Assembly: GCA_009377395.1 (NCBI GenBank)
Contig: WHUB01000027.1
Location: 1 to 46,976, forward strand
Reading direction: 5' to 3'
Origin: Actinophytocola sp.
Lineage (GTDB): Bacteria; Actinomycetota; Actinomycetes; Mycobacteriales; Pseudonocardiaceae
DNA length: 46,976 bases
The translations under genes were made by a program, and so were the position numbers. Positions within the stretch are counted from its first letter, which is position 1, and every line of letters starts with the position of its first letter. The notes under the pieces are model-generated. The model was not told the DNA's origin, made no database searches, and worked only from the letters and a program-made list of their open reading frames with translations. Positions 17,853 through 26,113 of the stretch are shown here, in pieces.

Positions 17853-19205
17853 TCACGGCCGCGAGGCAACCACCGGTTCGGCCGTCGACCGGGTCGCGCC
17901 GGTGTAGTCGAACGTGCTGATGTCACGCTGACTGGTCTCGGGCAGGAAATGCGCCGCGACCAGGCTCACCACGGCCGCGATCACCGTGTACCCGGCGAAC
18001 AGCCAGGGCTCCCCGCCGTTCGCCTCCACCAGCAGGGCGGCGATCAGCGGCGTGAGGCCGCTGGCGAAGATGCCGGAGAACTGATACACGGAGCCGACGC
18101 CGGTGTAGCGGATGCGGGTGTCGAACAGCTCGGCCCAGAACGCGGCGAGCGGGGCGTAGATCGCGGCGTACACGAACCCGAGGCTGACGATGATGCTGAG
18201 CCAGATCAGCGCCGTGACACCGGTCTGGATGAGCCAGAATGACGGGAACACGAACACCGCGATGCCGATCGCGCCCACCCGGTAGACGGCCTTCCGGCCG
18301 AAGCGATCCGACAGCGCACCGCAGACCGGAATCAGCAGCACGCCGACGGCCGCCGCGATGATCACGCCACCCAGCGCCGTACCGCTCTCGAGGCCGAGGT
18401 TGTTGGCGACGTAGGAGACCACGAACACGCCGTACGCGTTGAACGTCAGCCCCTCGATCCACCGCGTGCCCATGCCGAGGATCAGCTCCTTCGGCTGCGT
18501 GCGCAGCAGCGTCACCATCGGCACCTTGACCTCTTCCTGCTCGTGGCGCACCCGGGCGAAGGCCGGGGTCTCCAGCACGCTGAGCCGGATGTACATGCCC
18601 ACGATCAGCAGCAACGCACTGGCCAGGAACGGCAGCCGCCAGCCCCAGGCGAGGAAGGCGTCCTCGGGCAGCAGGCTCACCAGGCCGAACGCCCCGGATG
18701 CCATCAGCAGCCCGGCTGGCACTCCCACCTGCGGCCAGCTGCCGTAGAACCCGCGACGTCCCTGCGGGGCGTACTCGACGGCCATCAGCACCGCGCCGCC
18801 GTACTCACCGCCGACGCCGATCCCCTGGAGCACGCGCATCAGCACCAGCAGCGCGGGCGCCCACAGCCCGATGGCGTCGTAGGTCGGCAGCAACCCGATG
18901 ACGACCGTCCCGGCGCCCATGATGAACAACGTCATGATCAACATCTTCTTGCGGCCGATCCGGTCGCCGAAGTGGCCGAAGACGAGGCTTCCCAGCGGGC
19001 GGGCGAGGAAGCCGACGGCGAAGGTCGCGAACGCGACCAGCGTGCCGACACCGGCTTCGAGGTTGCTGAAGAACAGCTTGTTGAACACCAGTCCGGCGGC
19101 GGTGCCGTAGATGAAGAAGTCGTACCACTCGATCGACGCGCCGATCGAGCTGGCGAGCGCGACCTTCTTGACCGACACCGATTCGGACGGGGTTGAGCTG
19201 GCCAT
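17853..19205 (-). CDS. MHS-family major facilitator transporter (metabolite:H+ symporter)
   Basis: A 450-residue protein with about twelve membrane segments. The N-terminal SSIGASIEWYDFFIYGTAA and the loop GHFGDRIGRKKML are diagnostic of MHS carriers, which import organic acids or zwitterions with protons (ShiA, KgtP and ProP relatives). ATG 19205 has a perfect AAGGAGG. It is 30 bases downstream of the alcohol dehydrogenase gene on the same strand, so uptake of the substrate of that enzyme, possibly a hydroxyacid or 2-oxoglutarate, is a reasonable inference. Confidence 0.92.
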   Translation of the reverse strand: MASSTPSESVSVKKVALASSIGASIEWYDFFIYGTAAGLVFNKLFFSNLEAGVGTLVAFATFAVGFLARPLGSLVFGHFGDRIGRKKMLIMTLFIMGAGTVVIGLLPTYDAIGLWAPALLVLMRVLQGIGVGGEYGGAVLMAVEYAPQGRRGFYGSWPQVGVPAGLLMASGAFGLVSLLPEDAFLAWGWRLPFLASALLLIVGMYIRLSVLETPAFARVRHEQEEVKVPMVTLLRTQPKELILGMGTRWIEGLTFNAYGVFVVSYVANNLGLESGTALGGVIIAAAVGVLLIPVCGALSDRFGRKAVYRVGAIGIAVFVFPSFWLIQTGVTALIWLSIIVSLGFVYAAIYAPLAAFWAELFDTRIRYTGVGSVYQFSGIFASGLTPLIAALLVEANGGEPWLFAGYTVIAAVVSLVAAHFLPETSQRDISTFDYTGATRSTAEPVVASRP

Positions 19206-19235
19206 GATGACCTCCTTCTGAGGGATCCTGGCGGA

Positions 19236-20510
19236 TCAGAGGGATTGGCGGAAGATGGTGGCCGCCGCGTCGCGGTCCAGCGGCCGTGGCACGACGGAGA
19301 GCTGGCGGGTCTGCTTCAACGCGCCGTCAACGAGGGTGTCGACGTCGTCGTCGCCGAAGCCGAAGGCGCGTAGCCCGCTCGGCATGCCGATGTCGTCCAT
19401 CAGCTCCTCCAGCACGGCGGGCAGCGCGTCCGCGCCGTCGGTGCGGGTGAACGTCTGGCCGGAGAGCAGCTCGGCCGCGCGCAGGTGACGGTCCTGGTCG
19501 GCCGGATAGGTCCAGCGGAACACCGCGGCCGCGGTCGCGGACACCGCCTGCCCGTGCGGCACCATCGGCATCGGCGGGTAGCCCGGCGCCTGGTAGTCGC
19601 GGACCGCGCCCGCGATCGGGTAGGCGTTGGCGTGCGGCAGGTGCGTGCCCGCGTTGCCGAACCCGGTTCCGGCGTAGGTCGAGGCGAGCGCCATGTGGTA
19701 CCGCGCGTGCAGGTCGTCGCCGTTGAGCACGGCGGCGCGAAGATGCTCACCGGTCAGCCGCAGCGCCATCTCGCACCACACGTCGCTGATCGGGTTCGAA
19801 CCGCAGAACGCCGGGCGCTTCGCGGGCTCGGCGGGCGCCGGTTTCGCGTCGAAGCGCACCGCGGTGTAGCTCTCCAGCGCGTGCGACAGCACGTCCATGC
19901 CGCTGGCGGCGGTGACCTCGGCCGGCATGGACACCGTCGTCAGCGGATCGACGACGGCCATCGCCGGGCGCAACCGGGGATGGCTGATGCCCGCCTTGAG
20001 GTGCAGCGTCAGCAGATCGACGACGCAGATGGTGGTCGACTCCGAGCCGGTTCCCGCGGTGGTGGGCACCGCGATGAGCGGCTTGAGCGGCCCCTCGGGA
20101 ACCCGGCCGCCGCCGATCGGTGGCGTGACGTAGTCCAGCAGCTCGCCGGGATGGGTCGTGAGCAGGTTGACCGCCTTCGCGGTGTCGATCGCCGACCCGC
20201 CGCCGACCGCGATGAAACAGTCCCAATCGGACTCCCGTGCCACGGACACGGCATCGGCGATGCTGACGTCGGTCGGCTCGACGGCGACGCCGTCGAAGAT
20301 CTCGCACTTGATGTCGCGGCCGAGCACTCGATCGCGGACCCGGTCGGGCAGGCCGCTCTGCCGCACGCCGGGGTCGCTGATGACCAGGCACCGTTCGGCG
20401 CCCAGCGCGGCGACGTCGGCACCGATCTCGTCGAGCGCACCGATGCCGAACTTCAGCGGCGGCGCGGCCCAGGTGAAGACCGTCTCGTTGGAGTGGGGAC
20501 CAAGAACCAT
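19236..20510 (-). CDS. Iron-containing alcohol dehydrogenase, hydroxyacid-oxoacid transhydrogenase-like
   Basis: A 424-residue group III dehydrogenase. The NAD(P)-binding motif is AVGGGSAIDTAK (about residues 100-111). Metal-site stretches are SGMDVLSHALESYT, HLPHANAYPI and VPHGQAVSAT. The ETVFTWAAPPLKFGIGAL start and a long insert before SNPISDVWCE resemble the ADHFE1/HOT branch. That enzyme moves electrons from 4-hydroxybutyrate to 2-oxoglutarate, giving succinate semialdehyde and D-2-hydroxyglutarate. The divergent neighbour looks like the enzyme that would re-oxidise D-2-hydroxyglutarate, which supports this reading. GGGAG precedes ATG 20510. Confidence 0.82.
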   Translation of the reverse strand: MVLGPHSNETVFTWAAPPLKFGIGALDEIGADVAALGAERCLVISDPGVRQSGLPDRVRDRVLGRDIKCEIFDGVAVEPTDVSIADAVSVARESDWDCFIAVGGGSAIDTAKAVNLLTTHPGELLDYVTPPIGGGRVPEGPLKPLIAVPTTAGTGSESTTICVVDLLTLHLKAGISHPRLRPAMAVVDPLTTVSMPAEVTAASGMDVLSHALESYTAVRFDAKPAPAEPAKRPAFCGSNPISDVWCEMALRLTGEHLRAAVLNGDDLHARYHMALASTYAGTGFGNAGTHLPHANAYPIAGAVRDYQAPGYPPMPMVPHGQAVSATAAAVFRWTYPADQDRHLRAAELLSGQTFTRTDGADALPAVLEELMDDIGMPSGLRAFGFGDDDVDTLVDGALKQTRQLSVVPRPLDRDAAATIFRQSL

Positions 20511-20523
20511 GTGATGTAGCTCC

Positions 20524-20541
20524 CATCTTGAATTTAAGATG
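20524..20541. promoter_or_regulatory. Palindromic operator candidates in the dehydrogenase divergent region
   Basis: CATCTTGAATTTAAGATG is an 18-bp near-perfect palindrome (CATCTT/AAGATG arms) 13 bp upstream of the alcohol dehydrogenase start. A second, shorter palindrome, TGGTGTACCA, follows at about 20547-20556. Either could bind the IclR regulator encoded at 23421-24224 or an unlinked GntR-type protein. The 90-bp gap is AT-rich compared with its flanks. Confidence 0.6.
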
Positions 20542-20600
20542 TGGAATGGTGTACCACTATGTATTGGCTTTGGCTAGCCCTGCGACTGAATTGAGGCCAC

Positions 20601-23438
20601 ATGCCCGGGATCGCATCGACACTGGCCGGCGAGCTACGCGAGGCGGTGCGCGGCGACGTCCGGTTCGACGCCGGGACCCGCGCGGTCTACTCGACCGACG
20701 CCTCGAACTACCGGGCGGTGCCGATCGGCGTCGTCATCCCGCGCTCGACCGACGACGTCCTCGCCGCGCTCGACGTCTGCCGGCGTCACGACGTCCCGGT
20801 GCTACCGCGCGGCGCCGCGACCAGCATCGCGGGCCAGACCTGCAACGTCGCCGTGGTGATCGACTTCGCCCGTCACCTCGACGGCGTGCTCGACATCGAC
20901 CCGGAACGCGCGACCGCCCACGTGCGGCCCGGCGTCGTGCTCGACTCGCTGCAGGCCGCCGCCGGGCCACACGGGCTGGCGTTCGGGCCGGACCCGTCGA
21001 CGCACAGCCGCTGCACCCTCGGCGGCATGATCGGCAACAACGCCTGCGGCTCGCACTCGGTGGCCTGGGGCAAGACCGTCGACAACGTCGAGTCGCTCGA
21101 CGTCGTGCTCTACGACGGCACCCGGCTGACCGCGGCCGCCACCGACGACGACCAGCTCGCGCGGCTGTGCGCCCGCGACGACCGGATCGGCAGGCTGTAC
21201 CGCGAGCTGCGCGAGCTGCGCGACGGCAACGCCGAGCTGATCCGCCGGTCCTTTCCCCGGCTCGATCGCCGCGTCTCCGGCTACAACCTCGACCAGCTGC
21301 TGCCGGAGAACGGCTTCCAGCTGGCACGAGCGCTGGCCGGCACCGAAGGCACCTGCGCCACCATCCTCGGCGCCACCGTCCGGCTCGTGCGCCCGCCCCG
21401 GGAACGGGCGCTGGCCGTGCTCGGCTTCGCCGACCACTACGCGGCGGCCGACAACGTCGTCGACGTGCTCGGCCTCGAGCCGCTCACCGTGGAAGGCATC
21501 GACGCCGGGCTCGTCGCCGCCTTCCGGACCAAGAACCCCCGCAGCCGCGCCGCAGAGCTGCTGCCGCCCGGCCAGGGCTGGCTGCTGGTCGAGACCGGCG
21601 GCGACACCCCGGCGGAGGCGACCGCCCGCGCCCGCGAGATCACCCGGCACGGCGCCACCGGCGTGGTGCTGACCTCGCCGGAGGAACGCCGGGCACTCTG
21701 GCGGGTGCGGGAGGAGGGCGCGGGCACCGCGACCCGGCTCGCCGACGGCACCGAAGCCTGGTCCGGCTGGGAGGACGCCGCCGTGCCGCCACAGCACCTC
21801 GGCGCCTACCTGCGCGAGTTCGACCGGCTCATGTGCGAGCACCACCGGCGCGGCGTGGTGTACGGCCATTTCGGCGACGGCTGCCTGCACGTCCGCATCG
21901 ACTTCGACCTGCACAGCGCCCAGGGCGTCGCCGGGTACCGGCGGTTCCTCGAAGACGCCGCCGACCTGGTCGTCGCCCACGGCGGGTCGCTCTCCGGCGA
22001 GCACGGCGACGGCCAGGCCCGCGCCGAGCTGCTGCCGAGGATGTTCCCGCCCGAGATCATCGACGCGTTCGGCCGGTTCAAGGTGGCGTTCGACCCGGAC
22101 GACCGGATGAACCCCGGCAAGATCGTGCGCCCGGGGCGCCTCGACGACGATCTCCGCCTTCGCATCGCCCCAGCCACCATCCCCACCAGGGCTCGGCTCG
22201 CTCTCGAAGCCGACAACGGCGACCTCGCCGCGGCCAGCAGACGGTGCGCCGGTGTCGGCAAGTGCCTCAACGTCTCCGGCGGCGTGATGTGCCCGAGCTA
22301 CCGCGCCACCCGCGAGGAGCGGCACTCGACCCGCGGCCGCGCCCGGCTGCTGTTCGAGCTGCTGCACGGCGACGTCATCAGCGACGGCTGGCGCTCGACC
22401 GAGGTGCGCGACGCGCTGGACCTGTGCCTGTCCTGTAAGGGCTGCAAGAGCGACTGCCCGGTCAACGTCGACATGGCGAGCTACAAGGCGGAGTTCCTCA
22501 GCCGCCACTACCAGCACCGGATCCGGCCCGCCAGCCACTACTCCATGGGATACCTGCCGCTCTGGCTGGCGCTCGGCGCGGCGATGCCCAGGCTGGTCAA
22601 CCGGGTCACCGGCGGCCCGGCCGGCACACTGCTCAAACGGCTCGGCGGCATCGCGGCGGAGCGCCGCATTCCCGCGCTCGCGCCGCGTAGCTTCCAGGCG
22701 TCCCGGCCGGGGCGAACGGACACCGCAGACGTGCTGCTGTGGCCGGACACCTTCACCAATCACTTCGATCCCGGTATCGGGCACGACGCCGTCGCCGTGC
22801 TGGAGGCGCTCGGCCTCGCCGTCGCCGTGCCGAGGCAACGGGTCTGTTGTGGACTGACGTGGCTGTCCACCGGACAGCTCGGTGTCGCGCGGCGGGTGCT
22901 GCGACGCACGCTCCGGGTGCTGGCACCCGCCCTGGACCGGGGCATGCCGATCGTGGGCCTCGAGCCGAGCTGCACCGCGTTCCTGCGCTCCGACGCCGTC
23001 GAACTGTTGCCGGAGGCGCGACCGCTGGCGGACTCCGTACGCACCTTCGCCGAGGTGCTCGACGAGCATCGCGACCGCTGGACGGTGCGCCACCCGGGCC
23101 AGCGCGCGATGGTGCAGGTGCACTGCCACCAGCACGCCGACCTCGGCTTCGACGCCGACCGCCGGGTGCTCGACGGACTCGGTGTGACGGCGCAGGTGCT
23201 CGACAGCGGCTGCTGCGGCCTGGCGGGGAACTTCGGCTTCGAACGCGGGCATTACGAGGTGTCGATGGCGTGTGCCGAGCAGGCCCTGCTGCCCGCGATC
23301 AGGGCGGACGGCGACGCGGCCGTGCTCGCCGACGGGTTCAGCTGCCGCACCCAGGTGCGCGAGGCGACCGGCCGCGAGCCGGTGCACCTCGCGACGCTGG
23401 CGGCGAGAGCACTCGGCGTGTCAGCGGCGGCTCAGTGA
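20601..23438 (+). CDS. FAD-linked oxidase / Fe-S protein, D-2-hydroxyglutarate dehydrogenase-like (YdiJ type)
   Basis: A 945-residue fusion. The N-terminal FAD-binding PCMH domain (about 40-260) has PRGAATSIAGQTCN and GGMIGNNACGSHS. A FAD-oxidase C-terminal domain follows with YGHFGDGCLHVRID. A bacterial ferredoxin part has CAGVGKCLNVSG (Cys549, 555) and CLSCKGCKSDCP (Cys609, 612, 615, 619). The C-terminus has CCG motifs (RVCCGLTW, SGCCGLAGNFG) that hold a further cluster. Such enzymes oxidise D-2-hydroxyglutarate or D-lactate and pass electrons to the respiratory chain. ATG 20601 has GAGG five bases upstream. It is divergent from the transhydrogenase-like gene. Confidence 0.9.
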   Translation: MPGIASTLAGELREAVRGDVRFDAGTRAVYSTDASNYRAVPIGVVIPRSTDDVLAALDVCRRHDVPVLPRGAATSIAGQTCNVAVVIDFARHLDGVLDIDPERATAHVRPGVVLDSLQAAAGPHGLAFGPDPSTHSRCTLGGMIGNNACGSHSVAWGKTVDNVESLDVVLYDGTRLTAAATDDDQLARLCARDDRIGRLYRELRELRDGNAELIRRSFPRLDRRVSGYNLDQLLPENGFQLARALAGTEGTCATILGATVRLVRPPRERALAVLGFADHYAAADNVVDVLGLEPLTVEGIDAGLVAAFRTKNPRSRAAELLPPGQGWLLVETGGDTPAEATARAREITRHGATGVVLTSPEERRALWRVREEGAGTATRLADGTEAWSGWEDAAVPPQHLGAYLREFDRLMCEHHRRGVVYGHFGDGCLHVRIDFDLHSAQGVAGYRRFLEDAADLVVAHGGSLSGEHGDGQARAELLPRMFPPEIIDAFGRFKVAFDPDDRMNPGKIVRPGRLDDDLRLRIAPATIPTRARLALEADNGDLAAASRRCAGVGKCLNVSGGVMCPSYRATREERHSTRGRARLLFELLHGDVISDGWRSTEVRDALDLCLSCKGCKSDCPVNVDMASYKAEFLSRHYQHRIRPASHYSMGYLPLWLALGAAMPRLVNRVTGGPAGTLLKRLGGIAAERRIPALAPRSFQASRPGRTDTADVLLWPDTFTNHFDPGIGHDAVAVLEALGLAVAVPRQRVCCGLTWLSTGQLGVARRVLRRTLRVLAPALDRGMPIVGLEPSCTAFLRSDAVELLPEARPLADSVRTFAEVLDEHRDRWTVRHPGQRAMVQVHCHQHADLGFDADRRVLDGLGVTAQVLDSGCCGLAGNFGFERGHYEVSMACAEQALLPAIRADGDAAVLADGFSCRTQVREATGREPVHLATLAARALGVSAAAQ

Positions 23439-24224
23439 CCGCCGCACGGTGTGATCCGGCGGCACCACGTGGGCGACCTGCTTGGCCAGCTCGATCATGC
23501 GCGGGCCGAGCTGGTGGATCCGCTCGACCGGCATGCGCACGGTCGGCACCTGGATCACCACCGCCGCGTGGGCCTGGCCGTCGATGTCGACCACTGGCGC
23601 GCCGACACAGCGCACCCCGGCGACGTTCTCCTCGTCGTCGATGCTGTAGCCGCGCGCGCGGATCTCGTCGAGGTCGCGCAGCAGGTCAGCCGGTGTGCCC
23701 AGTGTGTTCGGCGTGAGGGCGTCGAGCCGATCCGGCAGCCTGCTCAGGTACTCGTCGGCATCGGAGAAGCTGAGCATCGCCTTGCCGGACGCGGTGGAGT
23801 ACAACGGGAAACGCGCGCCGGGATACTGCTCGAACCGCAGCGGCAGCGTCGACTGCACCCGCATCAGCACCACGGACTCGTCGCCTTCCCTGACCACCAG
23901 GTTGACCGACTCGGCCGTCTCCTCGTGCAGCCGCTCGAGCAGCGGCAAGGCCCGGTCGACCCCCAGCGCCCGCTGCGCCGCCTGCCCGACCAAGATCGCC
24001 CTGCTGCCCAGGTAGTAGCCGTCCGTCGCGGGGTTCTGCGCCACGTATCCCTCGAGCATGAGGGCACGCACGATGCGATGCGCCGTCCCCGGCTTGAGGT
24101 CGAGCTCCTGGGCGATGTGGAGGATGCCGAGGTCGCCGTCGGCCTCGGTCAGCAGCCGGAGCACGGCGAGGGCACGGCCGATGGCCTGCGTGCCCGCGGG
24201 CGCCGTCGCGGACCTGTCCGTCAC
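23421..24224 (-). CDS. IclR family transcriptional regulator
   Basis: A 267-residue protein. The N-terminal winged helix (about 14-75) contains AIGRALAVLRLLTE and LKPGTAHRIVRALMLEGY. The IclR effector domain (about 85-255) contains YSTASGKAMLSF and GYSIDDEENVAGVRCVGAPV. GTG 24224 has AGGAGG seven bases upstream; an adjacent in-frame GTG at 24227 is too close to it. It overlaps the FAD/Fe-S gene by 18 bases tail to tail. It is the obvious local candidate to control the transhydrogenase/dehydrogenase/transporter cluster in response to an organic acid. Confidence 0.92.
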   Translation of the reverse strand: MTDRSATAPAGTQAIGRALAVLRLLTEADGDLGILHIAQELDLKPGTAHRIVRALMLEGYVAQNPATDGYYLGSRAILVGQAAQRALGVDRALPLLERLHEETAESVNLVVREGDESVVLMRVQSTLPLRFEQYPGARFPLYSTASGKAMLSFSDADEYLSRLPDRLDALTPNTLGTPADLLRDLDEIRARGYSIDDEENVAGVRCVGAPVVDIDGQAHAAVVIQVPTVRMPVERIHQLGPRMIELAKQVAHVVPPDHTVRRSLSRR

Positions 24225-24247
24225 CACACCACCTCCTCGGCGCGAGG

Positions 24248-25225
24248 CTACAACGCTACCGGGCCTGGTGGCTTGCTGCCGGTGATCATGACGTTGTAGA
24301 ACACCGAGCGCGGCAGCACCTTGGCCAGCACCCGCTTGTCCACTGCGGACAGTCGCAGCCACGCCTTGTAGGCGAACAGCCGCCAGGCCGGCGTCAGCTT
24401 CTCGTCCGGCACGGCGGCCTCGACGGTGCGCACCGGCCAGCCGAACAGCGCGGCGGCGAACTCCTCGGTCACCGCCCGCACGTCGATCGCACCGGCACCG
24501 AGCGCCGTCCGCTCCAGCGCGGCGGGGTCGAAGGTGTGCAGGTCGACGACGGCCTCCAGCGCCGCCGCCCGGGAGGACTCGTCCAGCTCGGCCTGCGGCC
24601 GCCGCCACCCCCGCAGCGCGGGCAACCTGGTCAGGTTCGTCGTCGCCCACCAGGTCAGCTGGCCGAGTCTGCGGGCGTAGCCGTCGCCGATGCGGGTCGG
24701 CTCGCCGCAGAACACGAACCGCCCGCCCGGCTTGAGCACCCGCAGCACCTCCCGGAACGCCGCTCGCACGTCCGGGATGTGGTGCAGCACGGCGTGCCCG
24801 ACGACGAGGTCGAAGCTGTCGTCGTCGTAGGGCAGCCGCTCCGCGTCGGCGACCCTGCCGTCGACGTCGAGCCCGAGGTGCTCGGCGTTGCGTAGCGCCG
24901 CCCGCACCATGCCCGGCGACAGATCGGTGACCGAGCCCTTCTTGATCACGCCGCCCTGCATCAGGTTGAGCAGGAAGAAGCCGGTGCCGCTGCCCAGCTC
25001 CATCGCGGTCTCGTACGGCGTGTCCTCGACGCCGGCCACCGCGCGGAAGACGTCGACCGCGTACGAGATGCAGCGCTCGTCGTAGGAGATCGACCACTTC
25101 TCGTCGTACGTGCCCGCCTCCCAGTCGTGGTAGAGCACGTTCGCGAGCTTCGGGTCGTCGTAGGCCGCCCGCACCTCGGCCTCGCTGGGGTGCGGATGCG
25201 GTGCGGGCTCGATCGCTTCGGTCAC
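24248..25225 (-). CDS. Class I SAM-dependent methyltransferase, Rv3038c-like
   Basis: A 325-residue protein with motif I ELGSGTGFFLLNL, motif II region VTDLSPGMV, DSFDLVVGHAVLHHIPD and VLKPGGRFVFCGEP, of the UbiE/COQ5-like type. The C-terminal 120 residues are helical and carry KVLPRSVFYNVMITG. GTG 25225 lies seven bases after the enoyl-CoA hydratase stop, so the two are one transcription unit. The same pair occurs in M. tuberculosis as Rv3038c-Rv3039c. The substrate is unknown; a lipid or isoprenoid is plausible from family and partner. Confidence 0.85.
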   Translation of the reverse strand: MTEAIEPAPHPHPSEAEVRAAYDDPKLANVLYHDWEAGTYDEKWSISYDERCISYAVDVFRAVAGVEDTPYETAMELGSGTGFFLLNLMQGGVIKKGSVTDLSPGMVRAALRNAEHLGLDVDGRVADAERLPYDDDSFDLVVGHAVLHHIPDVRAAFREVLRVLKPGGRFVFCGEPTRIGDGYARRLGQLTWWATTNLTRLPALRGWRRPQAELDESSRAAALEAVVDLHTFDPAALERTALGAGAIDVRAVTEEFAAALFGWPVRTVEAAVPDEKLTPAWRLFAYKAWLRLSAVDKRVLAKVLPRSVFYNVMITGSKPPGPVAL

Positions 25226-25232
25226 GGCAGGC

Positions 25233-26012
25233 TCATTTCCCGGAGAAGTTCGCCTTGCCCGGCCCGTTCTCGATGAACGACCGCATGCCCTCGGTGCGGT
25301 CCTCGGTGGCGAACAGCCCGGCGAACAGGTGGCTTTCCAGCTTGAGGCCGCTGCCGAGGTCGTTGTCGAGACCGCCGTCGATGGCGGCCTTCGCCGCGGC
25401 GAGCGCCCGGCTCGCCGCGCCGACGAACTGCTCGGCCCAGGCGCGCGCGGCGCGGTAGACGTCGTCGGGCGCGACGACCTCGTCGGCGATGCCGAGCGAG
25501 AGCGCCTCGTCCGGCTTGACGAACCGGCCGGTGTAGATGAGGTCCTTGGCCTTGCTGGGGCCGATGAGCCGGGCGAGCCGCTGCGTGCCACCGGCGCCGG
25601 GGATGATGCCGAGCAGGATCTCCGGCTGGCCGACCTTGACGTTGTCCCCGATGACGCGACGGTCGGCGGCGAGCGCCAGCTCGAGCCCGCCGCCGAGCGC
25701 GTAGCCAGTGATCGCGGCGACGGTCGGCTTCGGGATGTCGGCGATGGCGGACAGCGATGAGCTGAGGCCCGGCGCGCGGGCGGCCATGTCGGCATACGAC
25801 ATCGCCGCGAACTCCTTGACGTCCGCGCCACCGGCGAAGGTCTTCTCGCCGCCGTAGACGATGACCGCGGCGACGTCGTCGCGCTCGGTCGCCTCGTGGG
25901 CGGCCGCGCGGATCTCCTCCTGCATCTGCCGGTTCAGCGCGTTCACCGGCGGCCGGTCCAGCCGGATCGTGCCGATGCCCGCCTCGACCTCAAGACGTAC
26001 GAACTCTGCCAC
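25233..26012 (-). CDS. Enoyl-CoA hydratase/isomerase (EchA17-like)
   Basis: A 259-residue crotonase. The oxyanion-hole segment is GGADVKEFA, and the active-site pair Glu lies in GGGLELALAADRR and GQPEILLGIIPGAGGTQRL, so both catalytic glutamates are present and hydratase activity is likely. It hydrates trans-2-enoyl-CoA in fatty-acid beta-oxidation. GTG 26012 is preceded by GAGGAAG. A perfect palindrome lies 48 bp upstream. The methyltransferase follows seven bases downstream. Confidence 0.93.
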   Translation of the reverse strand: MAEFVRLEVEAGIGTIRLDRPPVNALNRQMQEEIRAAAHEATERDDVAAVIVYGGEKTFAGGADVKEFAAMSYADMAARAPGLSSSLSAIADIPKPTVAAITGYALGGGLELALAADRRVIGDNVKVGQPEILLGIIPGAGGTQRLARLIGPSKAKDLIYTGRFVKPDEALSLGIADEVVAPDDVYRAARAWAEQFVGAASRALAAAKAAIDGGLDNDLGSGLKLESHLFAGLFATEDRTEGMRSFIENGPGKANFSGK

Positions 26013-26059
26013 GCGCTTCCTCCTCGTCTCCGCGGCCACGGGCCGCGTTGCCCGAATGC

Positions 26060-26071
26060 TACTCGCGAGTA
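26060..26071. promoter_or_regulatory. Palindrome upstream of the enoyl-CoA hydratase gene
   Basis: TACTCGCGAGTA is a perfect 12-bp palindrome centred about 54 bp upstream of the GTG start, in the only gap between the ABC ATPase and hydratase genes. Its size and place fit a TetR-type operator for a lipid-metabolism unit. I cannot name the regulator. Confidence 0.5.
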
Positions 26072-26113
26072 TCTTTGGCGTCGCGACGCCCTGCGCCAAC
26101 CTACCCTGCCGCG

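Noticed and set aside
20802..23387. An 861-codon open frame antisense to the FAD/Fe-S dehydrogenase gene
   Set aside because: It mirrors the codon pattern of the real gene, is rich in Arg, His and Gly, and has no domain; it is a high-GC shadow.
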